From assembly GCF_040239565.1 (NCBI RefSeq), contig NZ_JBEHWS010000003.1, positions 248,001-312,000 of the forward strand: 64,000 bases of DNA. The letters run 5' to 3'. Positions 42,455 through 50,807 of this stretch are shown piece after piece. The notes under the pieces were generated by a model. It had not been told where the DNA came from and made no database searches. It was given only the letters and a program-made list of their open reading frames with translations. The translations under genes were made by a program, and so were the position numbers. Each line of letters opens with the position of its first letter. The stretch's first letter is position 1. This stretch comes from Fulvimarina sp040239565 (GTDB taxonomy: Bacteria > Pseudomonadota > Alphaproteobacteria > Rhizobiales > Rhizobiaceae).

Positions 42455-42471
42455 TTTGGAATTATTCTAAA
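42455..42471. promoter_or_regulatory. Irr-box (ICE) candidate upstream of nfuA
   Basis: TTTGGAATTATTCTAAA is an inverted repeat, TTTGGAA-N3-TTCTAAA, one base away from the ICE/Irr-box form TTTAGAA-N3-TTCTAAA described for Hyphomicrobiales. It lies 48 bases upstream of nfuA in the promoter region. Irr represses iron-using genes when iron and haem are low, which suits an iron-sulphur carrier. Confidence 0.6.
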
Positions 42472-42532
42472 CTTAGTACCGGCGCGCTTTCCACGCAAGC
42501 GGCGCTCCGGCTCGTCAACTGCTCGTTCGCGA

Positions 42533-43027
42533 TCACGTCAGGCTGTCGATCTCATCATCGTCGAGCGAAGCCGGGATGATCGTGACCGGGATCGAGTACC
42601 CTGCACCCTTGCCGACCGCGCCCATGACCAACGGTCCGGGACCATCCTTGCCGTCGGCCGCCGCGAGCACGAGAATGGCGATCTCCTTGTCTTCCTCGAT
42701 CGCCTTGCCGATTTCGTCGACGACTTCTCCCTCGCGCACCAGCGTTTCCGGCTCGACACCAACCTTCTCACGCAAGGTTTCGGCAATCCGGTCAAGCCGC
42801 GTACTTGCCTCTTCCATCGCCTCGGCGCGCATGATCTCTTCGACGCCGAGCCATTGTCCCTCGAATTCGCCGGACTGGACGACATAGAGGAACACGGCTG
42901 CACCGCCGGAAGTCTTGGCGCGCCATGCGGCATATTCTGCTGCGCGCAGGCATTCCGGCGTATCATCGATGATCGCCAGAAACTTGCGTTTGCCGCCTTG
43001 GCGGGGACCTATGCGTCTCGATACCAT
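42533..43027 (-). CDS. Universal stress protein (UspA family)
   Basis: A 164-residue single-domain Usp protein: beta-1 KFLAIIDDTPECLRAAEYAAW and a C-terminal half with AILVLAAADGKDGPGPLVMGAVGKGAGYSIPVTIIP, quoted here only by its ends AILVLAAA and IPVTIIP. The nucleotide motif G-2x-G-9x-G-S/T is poorly kept, since the final small residue is followed by Tyr-Ser, so it may not bind ATP. This form sits next to trpS in rhizobia. It is on the same strand, 58 bases after trpS and 125 bases before nfuA, and its exact role is unknown. Confidence 0.85.
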   Translation of the reverse strand: MVSRRIGPRQGGKRKFLAIIDDTPECLRAAEYAAWRAKTSGGAAVFLYVVQSGEFEGQWLGVEEIMRAEAMEEASTRLDRIAETLREKVGVEPETLVREGEVVDEIGKAIEEDKEIAILVLAAADGKDGPGPLVMGAVGKGAGYSIPVTIIPASLDDDEIDSLT

Positions 43028-43085
43028 ACTTTGCTAGATGGCAGCCTTGGCGGGCAAGGGCAAGCGGTTCTGCAGCATGCCCGTA

Positions 43086-44153
43086 TCAGTCGTGAAGCAT
43101 ACCGATGATGTCCTTGACGTCGCACATCGTCTTGGACGCGATCTCGTTGGCCTTCTCTCCGCCGGCTTTCAGCACCGCATCGATATGGCCGGGATCATCG
43201 AGAAGCCGGCGCATCTCGCCGGTCACCGGGCCGAGCGAGGAAACAGCGAGTTCGACCAGCGCCGGCTTGAATTCCGAGAACGGCTTGCCGCCGAACTGCG
43301 ACAGAACCTGATCGCGCGTCTCGCCCGATAGCGCGGCATAGATGCCGACGAGATTATCCGCCTCGGGACGGCCCGCGAGACCGGCTGCCTCGGAGGGCAG
43401 CGCATCCGGATCGGTCTTCGCCTTTTTCACCTTTCGCGCGATGGCGTCGGCATCGTCGGTGAGATTGATGCGCGAGAGATCGGACGGGTCCGACTTCGAC
43501 ATCTTCTTCGCACCGTCCTTGAGGCTCATGACGCGGGTCGCCGGCCCTTCGATGATCGGATCGGTGATCGGGAAGTAGCCGTGAACGACCTCCTCGCCCA
43601 TGCGAATCTCGCGGCCAAGACCGGTTTTCTCGATGCGCTCGGAGAAATCGTTGTTGAACTTGATCGCGATGTCGCGGGTCAGCTCCAGATGCTGCTTCTG
43701 GTCGTCGCCGACCGGCACATGGGTCGCGCGGTAGACGAGGATGTCGGCCGCCATCAGCGAGGGATAGGCGAGAAGGCCGAGCGAGGCGTTTTCGCGATCC
43801 TTGCCGGCCTTGTCCTTGAACTGGGTCATCCGGTTCATCCAGCCGATCCGGGCGACGCAGTTGAAGATCCAGGCGAGCTCGGCATGGCCGGTGACGCGGC
43901 TCTGGTTGAAGATGACCGAGCGCTCGGGGTCGATGCCTGCGGCGAGATAGGCCGCCGCGATCGAGCGGGTTTGGCCCGCGAGATCGTCCTGCACGAGCTT
44001 GGCGGTGATGGCGTGAAGATCGACCACGCAGAAGAGACAGGGCATCTCCTCCTGCATGGCGACGAACTTCTTGATCGCGCCCAGATAGTTGCCGAGATGA
44101 AGATTGCCGGTCGGCTGGATGCCCGACAGGACGCGCGGCGCGAAATCGCTCAT
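43086..44153 (-). CDS. trpS: Tryptophan-tRNA ligase
   Basis: A 355-residue class I aminoacyl-tRNA synthetase that charges tRNA-Trp. The HIGH-type motif is GNLHLGNYLGA near residues 16-26 and the KMSKS motif is KKMSKSDPSD near 217. Substrate-pocket segments such as DLHAITAKL and YRATHVPVGDDQKQHLEL fit bacterial TrpS. Length is typical. It is divergent from the frameshifted DUF3307 gene (150 bases between) and probably cotranscribed with the universal stress gene. Confidence 0.96.
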   Translation of the reverse strand: MSDFAPRVLSGIQPTGNLHLGNYLGAIKKFVAMQEEMPCLFCVVDLHAITAKLVQDDLAGQTRSIAAAYLAAGIDPERSVIFNQSRVTGHAELAWIFNCVARIGWMNRMTQFKDKAGKDRENASLGLLAYPSLMAADILVYRATHVPVGDDQKQHLELTRDIAIKFNNDFSERIEKTGLGREIRMGEEVVHGYFPITDPIIEGPATRVMSLKDGAKKMSKSDPSDLSRINLTDDADAIARKVKKAKTDPDALPSEAAGLAGRPEADNLVGIYAALSGETRDQVLSQFGGKPFSEFKPALVELAVSSLGPVTGEMRRLLDDPGHIDAVLKAGGEKANEIASKTMCDVKDIIGMLHD

Positions 44154-44303
44154 TCCGGCATACTCCCGATGACGAAAAGCTGTGGAAGATCAGTTCTTCA
44201 AAGAACGCGGCGCTTATGGACGAGCGGGCGCATGCGATCAAGTCGCCCAGTGCCGCGTCCTATCGCGGGCAGACCAAGGCGTCTTTCGCTCAATGGCGCT
44301 GCC

Positions 44304-44754
44304 ATGCCTAAGGACCGGAACGACTTAGAACCGGTGACCCGGGCGAGAACCGACCCGATATCGAGGGATTGCCGAACCCGGAAGATTGAGCCGTTCGATC
44401 TCGCCTTCGTCTTCACCGTCTTTGTCATCAAGCATATCCTGGCCGATTTCGTTTTCCAGACCGAATGGATGGCGCTCGGCAAGGGACGCAAGATCGGCCG
44501 AATCGAACCGCTGGCTGCCCATGCCGGTGTTCATGCGCTGCTGACGCTGGTCGTCGTGATGACCGCAGCACCCTGGCTCTGGTGGCTGGCACCTATCGAT
44601 TTTCTTCGTTCATTTCGCGCTCGACCGGATGAAAGGCGTCATCTCACGCGACCACGAAATGAACGGGAAGCGGTGTTGGACGGCCTTAGGTCTCGACCGA
44701 GCCGTCCATCAGATCACCCATTTCGTCGATGTGCTCGTGATCGTAAACGGCTGA
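44304..44754 (+). pseudogene. DUF3307 membrane protein gene with a single-base frameshift
   Basis: The first frame (ATG 44304) encodes IKHILADFVFQTEWMALGKGRK and a hydrophobic stretch ending WLWWLAPID, typical of DUF3307 proteins, quoted here in short. After TTTT at 44600-44603 the frame becomes Arg-rich and runs through into nonsense. Shifting by one base gives FVHFALDRMKGVISRDH and finally HQITHFVDVLVIVNG, ending at TGA 44752-44754, the expected family C-terminus. Removing one T from the run restores an intact protein of about 149 residues. Both a true inactivating or phase-variable slip and a sequencing error are possible. Confidence 0.8.
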
Positions 44755-44766
44755 GAATTGCCGCCT

Positions 44767-45645
44767 TCAGATGGTGACTGACCACACGAAACTTTCGGAT
44801 GCGCCGGGGGCGAGCTTGAGGATTCCCGGCTTATCGAAGATGTCGCCGTCCCAGCCCTCCGGGCTCGCCATGGAATACCAGGGCTCGATGCAGACGAAGG
44901 GCGCACCGCCGGGTTTCGACCAGATACCGAGGTCCTTGTAGCCGTCCCAGGAGACGGTCAGCGCGCGTTTGAGATCGCCTGCTTCGGACAGCGCCTCATA
45001 GGTGACCGATCGACTCGCAACGTCTGGCATCACGAGAGCATCTTTCTCGAAGAGCTTTTCCGAAAGCGGCAGGATCGCGCCGTCAAAGGGCAACGGATGG
45101 GCTTCGGTCAGAAGTCCGCCCTCGACGCCCCTCGCCTTGCCCGTCTCGCGATGCTCGAAGACGATGCGGTGGTTTTCCTTTGAAACGCCGTCCGCAAGCG
45201 GCCAGGCAAAGCCCGGATGGGCTCCGACGCCGCAAGCGATCGGCATCTCGCCGGGATTGGTGACCCTCGTCCGAAAGGAGAGCGTTGTACCGATCGCTTC
45301 GACATGAACATCGAGGACAAACGGAAACGGGAATTGCTTGCGAGATTCCTCGTCGTCGGTGAGGCGCAAGGCAACGCTTTGCTCGGCTTCCTCGATCACC
45401 TCGAACGCCATGTCCCGGGCGAACCCGTGCTGAGTGAGCGGATAGGATTTCCCATCATGATGGAGCTTGTCCCCCGTCAATCGCCCGACGATGGGGAACA
45501 GCAGCGGGGAGTGACGCGGCCATTCGGGGCCGGCCTGCCAGAGCAATTCGTGCCCTTCCCTGTCCTTCAGGCTGCGGAGCTCCGCGCCGATGCGGCTGAC
45601 GACGGCAGTGACGCCGGTGCTTGCGATTTCGAACGTCCGGCTCAC
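44767..45645 (-). CDS. Aldose 1-epimerase family protein (LacX-like)
   Basis: A 292-residue beta-sandwich protein of the galactose mutarotase family. It has ACGVGAHPGFAWPL, in which the conserved His is kept, and CIEPWYSM, which supplies the Glu expected of the general base. The RIGAELRSLKD start is typical of the LacX/YihR-like branch. It should interconvert sugar anomers and so could assist the arabinose/galactose pathway, though it is unlinked to that cluster. The start is a GTG at 45645. It converges on the DUF3307 pseudogene with 12 bases between and follows the lysE gene by 23 bases on the same strand. Confidence 0.86.
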   Translation of the reverse strand: MSRTFEIASTGVTAVVSRIGAELRSLKDREGHELLWQAGPEWPRHSPLLFPIVGRLTGDKLHHDGKSYPLTQHGFARDMAFEVIEEAEQSVALRLTDDEESRKQFPFPFVLDVHVEAIGTTLSFRTRVTNPGEMPIACGVGAHPGFAWPLADGVSKENHRIVFEHRETGKARGVEGGLLTEAHPLPFDGAILPLSEKLFEKDALVMPDVASRSVTYEALSEAGDLKRALTVSWDGYKDLGIWSKPGGAPFVCIEPWYSMASPEGWDGDIFDKPGILKLAPGASESFVWSVTI

Positions 45646-45668
45646 CGGTTATTCCTTCTAGAAAAGCT

Positions 45669-46286
45669 TCAAGGGCTCGCGACGAGCGCGAAAGCGATCG
45701 CGAGCATGGTCAGTCCGATAACGCCATCGAGAACCCGCCATGCCGCCGGTTTGACGAAGAGCGGGCGCAGCAGACGCGCGCCATATCCGAGCGAGAAGAA
45801 GAACACGAAGGAGCTCGTCACCGCACCGAGACCGAAGAAGAACGCACGACCCTCGAATTGGCTCGCGATCGATCCCAACAAAATCACCGTGTCGAGATAG
45901 ACATGCGGATTGAGGAAGGTGAAGGCGAGGCAGGCAAGGATTGCGGTCTTCAGGCTCGACGTCGTGTCTCCCTCGGCCTTCATCGCCTGCTCACCGCCGC
46001 GATAGGCCGCCCAAAGTCGCGTCGCCCCGTACCAGACGAGGAAGGCCGCACCGAACCAGCGCATGTAGATTTCCACGCTCGGCAGAATGCGCGAAACCGC
46101 CGTGAAGCTCGTGACGCCAAGGGTGATCAGGGCCGCATCCGCTGCGGCGCAGGTCAGCACGATCGGCAGGACGTGCTCGCCGCGCAGGCCCTGGCGCAGC
46201 ACGAAGGCATTCTGCGCCCCAATCGCAAGGATCAGGCTGAAGGCCGTCATGAAACCGATAAGCGCGGCTGACAAACTGGGAAGCAA
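45669..46286 (-). CDS. LysE/ArgO-family amino-acid exporter
   Basis: A 205-residue inner-membrane protein with about six helices. The LysE signature AIGAQNAFVLRQGLRGEHVLPIV is cut here to AIGAQNAFVLRQGL, and the second repeat has LNPHVYLDTVILLGSIA. It exports basic amino acids such as lysine or arginine. The start is a TTG at 46286, which gives the dozen residues usually found before the first helix; no ATG is available before residue 13. No LysG-type regulator is adjacent. The 244-base divergent gap to the NUDIX gene shows no recognised site. Confidence 0.88.
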   Translation of the reverse strand: MLPSLSAALIGFMTAFSLILAIGAQNAFVLRQGLRGEHVLPIVLTCAAADAALITLGVTSFTAVSRILPSVEIYMRWFGAAFLVWYGATRLWAAYRGGEQAMKAEGDTTSSLKTAILACLAFTFLNPHVYLDTVILLGSIASQFEGRAFFFGLGAVTSSFVFFFSLGYGARLLRPLFVKPAAWRVLDGVIGLTMLAIAFALVASP

Positions 46287-46530
46287 GCGGAGAGATCCGA
46301 TGAAGATGCCGGAAGATTCGTTGTGGCGCTTCTAACCGCAAGGTTCGAACATCGCCACCGGTTCGCCACCCTCGGGAAAGCGTTCCGCGATTATAAGTTC
46401 TTGGAAGAAAGGATTGATTCCGCCTTAACCGCGCCGTTTTGTTCCACTATCGCCTCGCCGTGGCGGGGCCGGTTTTCAGCGTCGTCATTTCCCGACAATT
46501 TTTCTCACCCGGACCGATCCCAGTCGAATC

Positions 46531-46953
46531 ATGCCCAAACGCCGGAGACAGATAGCAGCCCTGCCCTACCGCCGGTCTCCCGAAGGCGCGCTGGAGGTTC
46601 TCCTCGTGACCTCGCGCGATACCGGCCGCTGGGTGCTGCCCAAGGGCTGGCCGATGCCGGGCAAGCAGCTGCGCCGGGCCGCCGAGATCGAGGCTTACGA
46701 GGAAGCCGGCGTCGTCGGCAAGACCGCGAAGAAGCCGATCGGCACCTACGACTACGACAAGATCGAAAGCCGCAAGAAGCGCACGCCGTGCCGCGTCCAC
46801 GTGTTTCCGATGCCGGTGGAGGACCTCCTCGACAAATGGCCGGAGCACGACCAGCGCCGCCGCGAATGGTTCGCCTTCAAGGAAGCGGCGAAGAGCGTCG
46901 ACGAAAAGGACCTGCGCTCACTGTTAGGCAAGCTGGATAACGTTCTGGGCTAA
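46531..46953 (+). CDS. NUDIX hydrolase (DIPP-like)
   Basis: A 140-residue NUDIX protein. The NUDIX helix is recognisable as GWPMPGK...AAEIEAYEEAGVVG: the catalytic EE pair and the final G are kept, while the Arg of the consensus REUXEE is Ile and the first Glu is Lys. VLPKGWP is typical of the diadenosine/diphosphoinositol polyphosphate group found in rhizobia. It probably cleaves a nucleoside or inositol pyrophosphate bond. A weak GC-rich hairpin follows at 46993-47012 before the higBA operator region. Confidence 0.86.
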   Translation: MPKRRRQIAALPYRRSPEGALEVLLVTSRDTGRWVLPKGWPMPGKQLRRAAEIEAYEEAGVVGKTAKKPIGTYDYDKIESRKKRTPCRVHVFPMPVEDLLDKWPEHDQRRREWFAFKEAAKSVDEKDLRSLLGKLDNVLG

Positions 46954-47019
46954 GAGGTTTGACCTGTGACCGTTGGAAGCTGGGCAGAGCCCCTGGGCGA
47001 AGAAACGCCCGGCAACTTT

Positions 47020-47074
47020 GTATCATCGATTGATACTTTTTTCGAAATCCCCTATTTGTATCCCTGATTGATAC
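47020..47074 (+). promoter_or_regulatory. higBA promoter with two operator palindromes
   Basis: GTATCATCGATTGATAC (47020-47036) and GTATCCCTGATTGATAC (47058-47074) are 17-bp sites with GTATC/GATAC arms, centred 38 bp apart. Between and across them lie a -35-like TTGATA (47030-47035) and a -10-like TATTTG (47053-47058), exactly 17 bases apart. Binding of HigA or the HigBA complex at both sites would cover the promoter, the usual autoregulation of such modules. Confidence 0.7.
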
Positions 47075-47089
47075 AGATCGCGGCCCAGG

Positions 47090-47371
47090 ATGATCGTTTC
47101 GTTCAAAGGAAAGGAGGTCCAGTTCGTCGCTGCGGGCCGATGCCCAAAGGGATTTCCGGCCGACCTCGTGGCTCGGGCCGAAAGACGCCTTCGCGCTGTC
47201 GACAATGCCGTCGACCTCAAAGATCTGAGGTCACCACCGGGAAACAGACTGGAGAAGCTTTCGGGTGACAGGGATGGCCAGCATTCCATCCGTATCAACG
47301 ATCAATGGCGGATTTGCTTCAGATGGACAGATGCAGGGCCCGAAGACGTCGAGATCGTTGATTACCACTAG
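47090..47371 (+). CDS. higB: HigB-family (RelE/ParE fold) toxin
   Basis: A 93-residue toxin of the RelE/ParE superfamily, plasmid-maintenance killer type: the middle LKDLRSPPGNRLEKLSGDR and the strand HSIRINDQWRICFRW are typical of HigB, which cleaves mRNA on the ribosome. The toxin precedes its antitoxin, as usual for higBA. It starts 16 bases after the second operator palindrome; the ribosome-binding site is weak (CCAGG touching the ATG), which would keep toxin output low. The intact Arg-rich core strand suggests that it is active. Confidence 0.9.
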   Translation: MIVSFKGKEVQFVAAGRCPKGFPADLVARAERRLRAVDNAVDLKDLRSPPGNRLEKLSGDRDGQHSIRINDQWRICFRWTDAGPEDVEIVDYH

Positions 47372-47420
47372 GCGGCAAAAACAAATCCGTCGTTTTCCCA
47401 GAACTCAAAGGAAACGCCCA

Positions 47421-47735
47421 ATGACACTTAGATTTTCGCGACCGATCCATCCGGGCGAATATCTGCGGGAGGAGTACCTGGTTCCGCTGGAGATGAGCGC
47501 CGGAGCTCTTGCGAAAAAGCTCGGCGTACCGAGGACGCGGATCGAACGCATCGCCAAGGAACAAATTGGTCTGACGCCGGACACTGCCTTGCGCCTCGCA
47601 CGCTTCTTCAACACAACGCCACAGTTCTGGATGAATTTCCAGCAGGCATTCGAACTGGAAACCCAGGCAGCCGCGCTTGCCGATGTGCTTGCCAATATCG
47701 AGCCCATTTCGGACGAGGCAAATGAGGCCGCCTGA
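47421..47735 (+). CDS. higA: HigA-family antitoxin (XRE/Cro-type DNA-binding protein)
   Basis: A 104-residue antitoxin and repressor: PIHPGEYLREEYLVPLEMS, then the helix-turn-helix ALAKKLGVPRTRIERIAKE and FFNTTPQFWMNFQQAFELE, all HigA hallmarks. It starts at 47421 behind a clear AAAGGA site, stronger than that of the toxin; a longer in-frame version running back into higB is rejected. It neutralises HigB and should bind the two palindromes upstream of the pair. A terminator hairpin follows at 47762. Confidence 0.92.
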   Translation: MTLRFSRPIHPGEYLREEYLVPLEMSAGALAKKLGVPRTRIERIAKEQIGLTPDTALRLARFFNTTPQFWMNFQQAFELETQAAALADVLANIEPISDEANEAA

Positions 47736-47761
47736 AGTTTCCAGCTCCTCAGCACGGATTT

Positions 47762-47820
47762 GTTGAGCGGTTCGATACCATTCTGTCGTGCACGAGCCTC
47801 AACCGCTCGACGTTTTTTCT
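47762..47820 (+). terminator. Rho-independent terminator of higBA
   Basis: GTTGAGCGGTT (47762-47772) pairs with AACCGCTCGAC (47801-47811), one G-U wobble, and is followed by GTTTTTTCT. The loop is long, 28 bases. The distal arm overlaps the 3' end of glnE on the other strand. Confidence 0.5.
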
Positions 47821-50807
47821 CCATCCGCTTTGGCCGCGTCTGGATTGCCGAGGAGCGCGACGAACCTTTCCCTCACCTCAGCTGTGATCCGGTCGAGAGC
47901 GTCGGCGATCTCCGTCGGTCCATCGACATCGAGGGCCTGGGCAATGCGGTCGATGAGACGCGAGGGGAGAGCTTCGATATCGTTGGTATCGGCAGGCGCA
48001 AGCCGTGCGAGCTGAGTGACCGAGGATAATTGCTGCATGGCGTCGGCGAGGGTAATTCCGTCGCCCACTCCGTGCTCGCTTTCGAAAGCAGCCAGAACAT
48101 CGGCCGTTTCTCGCCCGGGAATAGCTTCGGTGCGGCCCGCCAGTTGAGCCCATTGGGCGATGAATTCCAGATCGACCAGACCGCCCGGTCGGAGTTTCAG
48201 GTCGAGCGCGCCACGAGCTGGTTTTTCGCGCCCGATCCGGCCGCGCATACTGACGACATCGTCCGTCACGGCCGCTGGATCGGTCTCCCGCGACAGCAGT
48301 TCGGCAATCATCTCCATTACGAATTTCTGCATCTCGCCGTCGCCGGCGATCGTACGCGCCCGAGTCAACGCCATGCGTTCCCAGGTCCAGGCGTCTTTCT
48401 CCTGATATTTTCGGAAGGCCGCGAGGCGGGTCGCCAGCGGCCCGGCATTGCCGGAGGGCCGAAGACGGAAATCCACGTCGTAGAGCGTGCCTTCGCGCAT
48501 CGGAGAGGTCAATGCTGCGATGAGGCGCTGGGTGAGCCGGGTGAAATAGACCTGAAGCATCAGCGGGCGCCCGCCATCCGATTTCTCGGCGTCCTCGTCG
48601 TGATCGTAGAGGAGGATGAGGTCGACATCTGATGAGGCAGTCAACTCGCGGCTGCCAAGCCGGCCCATGCCGAGAAGCGCGAGCCGCATACCGGCGACGC
48701 GGCCGTGGGTGCGGAAGAACTCCTCGACCACCGCGATCAAAAGCGCGTTCAGGACCACATCGGCTATGTTGGAGAAGGCCGGGCCGGCTTCCGCCAGATC
48801 GACGACACCGGAGAGCATACGCGCGCCCACCAGAAAGCGCTGTTCGGAGGCGAAGATACGCAGACGGGCAAGAATGTCCTCATAGCCGTCGGCATCTTCG
48901 AGAAAACCGTCGAGGCGCGCCTTCATCAGATCACGGTCGGGCACCTCGTCGAAGAAGGCCGGGTCGAGCAGCGCGTCGAAGACATGCGGGCGTTGGGCAA
49001 GCGTTGCGCGCATCGCTGGAGCGGCCGTGAGGATAAGCAGGAGAAGGTCGAGGGTTTTCGGGTTCGAGGCAATTAGCGAGAAGAATTGGATTCCCGAGGG
49101 AAGCCCGGCGAGAAAGCCATCGAAGGCGGCGACCGTGCCGTCCGGATCGGGCGCATCGGCGAAGGCCTTGAGGAGCGCAGGCAGGACATCGGACAGGCGC
49201 TCGCGGGCCTTCTCGGTGCGGGTCGCTCGGTAGCGTCCGTAATTCCATGACCGCACGACCCGCGCGACATCTTCTGGACGCTTGAAGCCCATGGACTCCA
49301 GAGCGCCGAGCCCTTCCGGATCCGCTTCGTTGACGAGGAGACGCAGCACCGCTTCGGGCTCGCCACCCCCGCCTTTCTCTCGTGAACGACCTTCGTTGAA
49401 GAGATCATTGAACTGCTGGTCGACGAAGCGAAGGGTGTCGAGCAGTTCGCGCTCGAAGTCTTCGAAGCTTTGAAAGCCTAGAAGGCCTGCGATCGAAGCC
49501 AGGCCGTCTTCGTTCTCGGGCAGTTCGTGGGTCTGCTCGTCATCGATCATCTGGATGACGTGCTCGACCCGGCGCAGGAACCAGTAGGCTTCGAGGAGCT
49601 TGACCTCTTCGCTACCAGTCAGCCATTCGTATTTCGCAAGAAGCGACAGCGCCTCATCGGTACGGCGGGTTCTGAGCGCCGGGCTTCGCCCGCCCGCGAT
49701 CAGCTGCTGTGTCTGAACGAAGAACTCGACCTCGCGAATGCCGCCACGGCCGAGCTTCACGTTGTGGCCGGGAATGGTGATCTCGCCGAATCCGCGATGG
49801 CGATCGATGCGGGTCTTCATGTCCTGAATGTCGGCGATCGCGGCGAAGTCGAGATATTTGCGCCAGACAAAGGGGGCGAGCTCGGCGAGGAAGGCTTTGC
49901 CGACCTTCAGGTCGCCAGCGATCGCCCGCGCCTTGATCATCGCCGCGCGTTCCCAGTTGCGGCCCGAGCCCTCGTAGTAGGTCATGCCCATATCGGTGCT
50001 GATCGCGAGCGGCATCGCACCCGGATCAGGACGCAGGCGCAGATCGGTGCGGAAGACATAGCCGTCTCCAGTACGCTCGTTGAGGAGGCGCACGATGCGG
50101 CGGACGATCTTGGAGAAGGTGCCGACCGCTTCCATCGGGTCGGCTGCAATTTCGAGGTCGTCGTCGAAGAAGACTATGAGATCGATATCACTCGAATAGT
50201 TGAGCTCGCGCGCTCCGAGCTTTCCCATGGCCAGGATGAAAACGCTCGATCCGTCTTCGGGCTGTTCCGGGTTCGGCAGCCTGAGCTTGCCCCCCTTGTG
50301 CGCCTCGCGCAGGCAGAAGCGCAGAGCCGCGCGGATCGAACCCTCCGCAAGTTTCGAAAGCGCCTCGGTGGTCTCGGCGGGAGATGAGGCACCGAAGAGA
50401 TCGCAAAGAGCCAGAAGCAGAGCGGCCTCGCGCTTGATCTCGCGCAGCCGCTTCATGATGGCGCTCTCTCCCATGTCGGGCTCGGGAAGCGCGTCGAGGT
50501 CGGCGATCAGGGCGTCAAAGCTGGAGCCCGCTTCTTCGGTCATCAGGCGGTCGAGGATCGCCGGACGCCAGAGGATCGAGGCGCGAAGATAGGGCGAGAG
50601 GGCCATCACGGCGTGCAGCCGCTCGGCGTCGTCGGAGCCGGATGCGCAGAATTCCGCCAGATACCCGAGCCCGGCGTTATTGGCTGCTTCACCGAGTTCC
50701 GCCAGCCAGTCGCGGTCGCCATCTGCGGGCCTAAGAATTCGCGGGCAACGGTCACCGCCGATCTTCAGCGACTTCACGTCCGGGCTGTCAGGTGTCGCTG
50801 TCGTCAT
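47799..50807 (-). CDS. glnE: Glutamine synthetase adenylyltransferase/deadenylyltransferase
   Basis: A 1002-residue bifunctional enzyme that adds and removes AMP on glutamine synthetase according to PII signals. Two nucleotidyltransferase domains are visible: the N-terminal deadenylylating one with GKLGARELNYSSDIDLIVFF and the C-terminal adenylylating one with GRLGSRELTASSDVDLILLY. A linker and helical GlnD-UR-UTase-like regions lie between. The ATG at 50807 gives the normal N-terminus; it overlaps the histidine kinase gene by 20 bases. Loss of glnE regulation would matter for ammonium switching. It converges on higA with a 63-base gap. Confidence 0.96.
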   Translation of the reverse strand: MTTATPDSPDVKSLKIGGDRCPRILRPADGDRDWLAELGEAANNAGLGYLAEFCASGSDDAERLHAVMALSPYLRASILWRPAILDRLMTEEAGSSFDALIADLDALPEPDMGESAIMKRLREIKREAALLLALCDLFGASSPAETTEALSKLAEGSIRAALRFCLREAHKGGKLRLPNPEQPEDGSSVFILAMGKLGARELNYSSDIDLIVFFDDDLEIAADPMEAVGTFSKIVRRIVRLLNERTGDGYVFRTDLRLRPDPGAMPLAISTDMGMTYYEGSGRNWERAAMIKARAIAGDLKVGKAFLAELAPFVWRKYLDFAAIADIQDMKTRIDRHRGFGEITIPGHNVKLGRGGIREVEFFVQTQQLIAGGRSPALRTRRTDEALSLLAKYEWLTGSEEVKLLEAYWFLRRVEHVIQMIDDEQTHELPENEDGLASIAGLLGFQSFEDFERELLDTLRFVDQQFNDLFNEGRSREKGGGGEPEAVLRLLVNEADPEGLGALESMGFKRPEDVARVVRSWNYGRYRATRTEKARERLSDVLPALLKAFADAPDPDGTVAAFDGFLAGLPSGIQFFSLIASNPKTLDLLLLILTAAPAMRATLAQRPHVFDALLDPAFFDEVPDRDLMKARLDGFLEDADGYEDILARLRIFASEQRFLVGARMLSGVVDLAEAGPAFSNIADVVLNALLIAVVEEFFRTHGRVAGMRLALLGMGRLGSRELTASSDVDLILLYDHDEDAEKSDGGRPLMLQVYFTRLTQRLIAALTSPMREGTLYDVDFRLRPSGNAGPLATRLAAFRKYQEKDAWTWERMALTRARTIAGDGEMQKFVMEMIAELLSRETDPAAVTDDVVSMRGRIGREKPARGALDLKLRPGGLVDLEFIAQWAQLAGRTEAIPGRETADVLAAFESEHGVGDGITLADAMQQLSSVTQLARLAPADTNDIEALPSRLIDRIAQALDVDGPTEIADALDRITAEVRERFVALLGNPDAAKADGEKTSSG

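Noticed and set aside
43581..44777. 398-codon plus-strand open frame over trpS
   Set aside because: Only its part from about 44304 is real; the rest is antisense to trpS. The real part is reported as the frameshifted DUF3307 gene.
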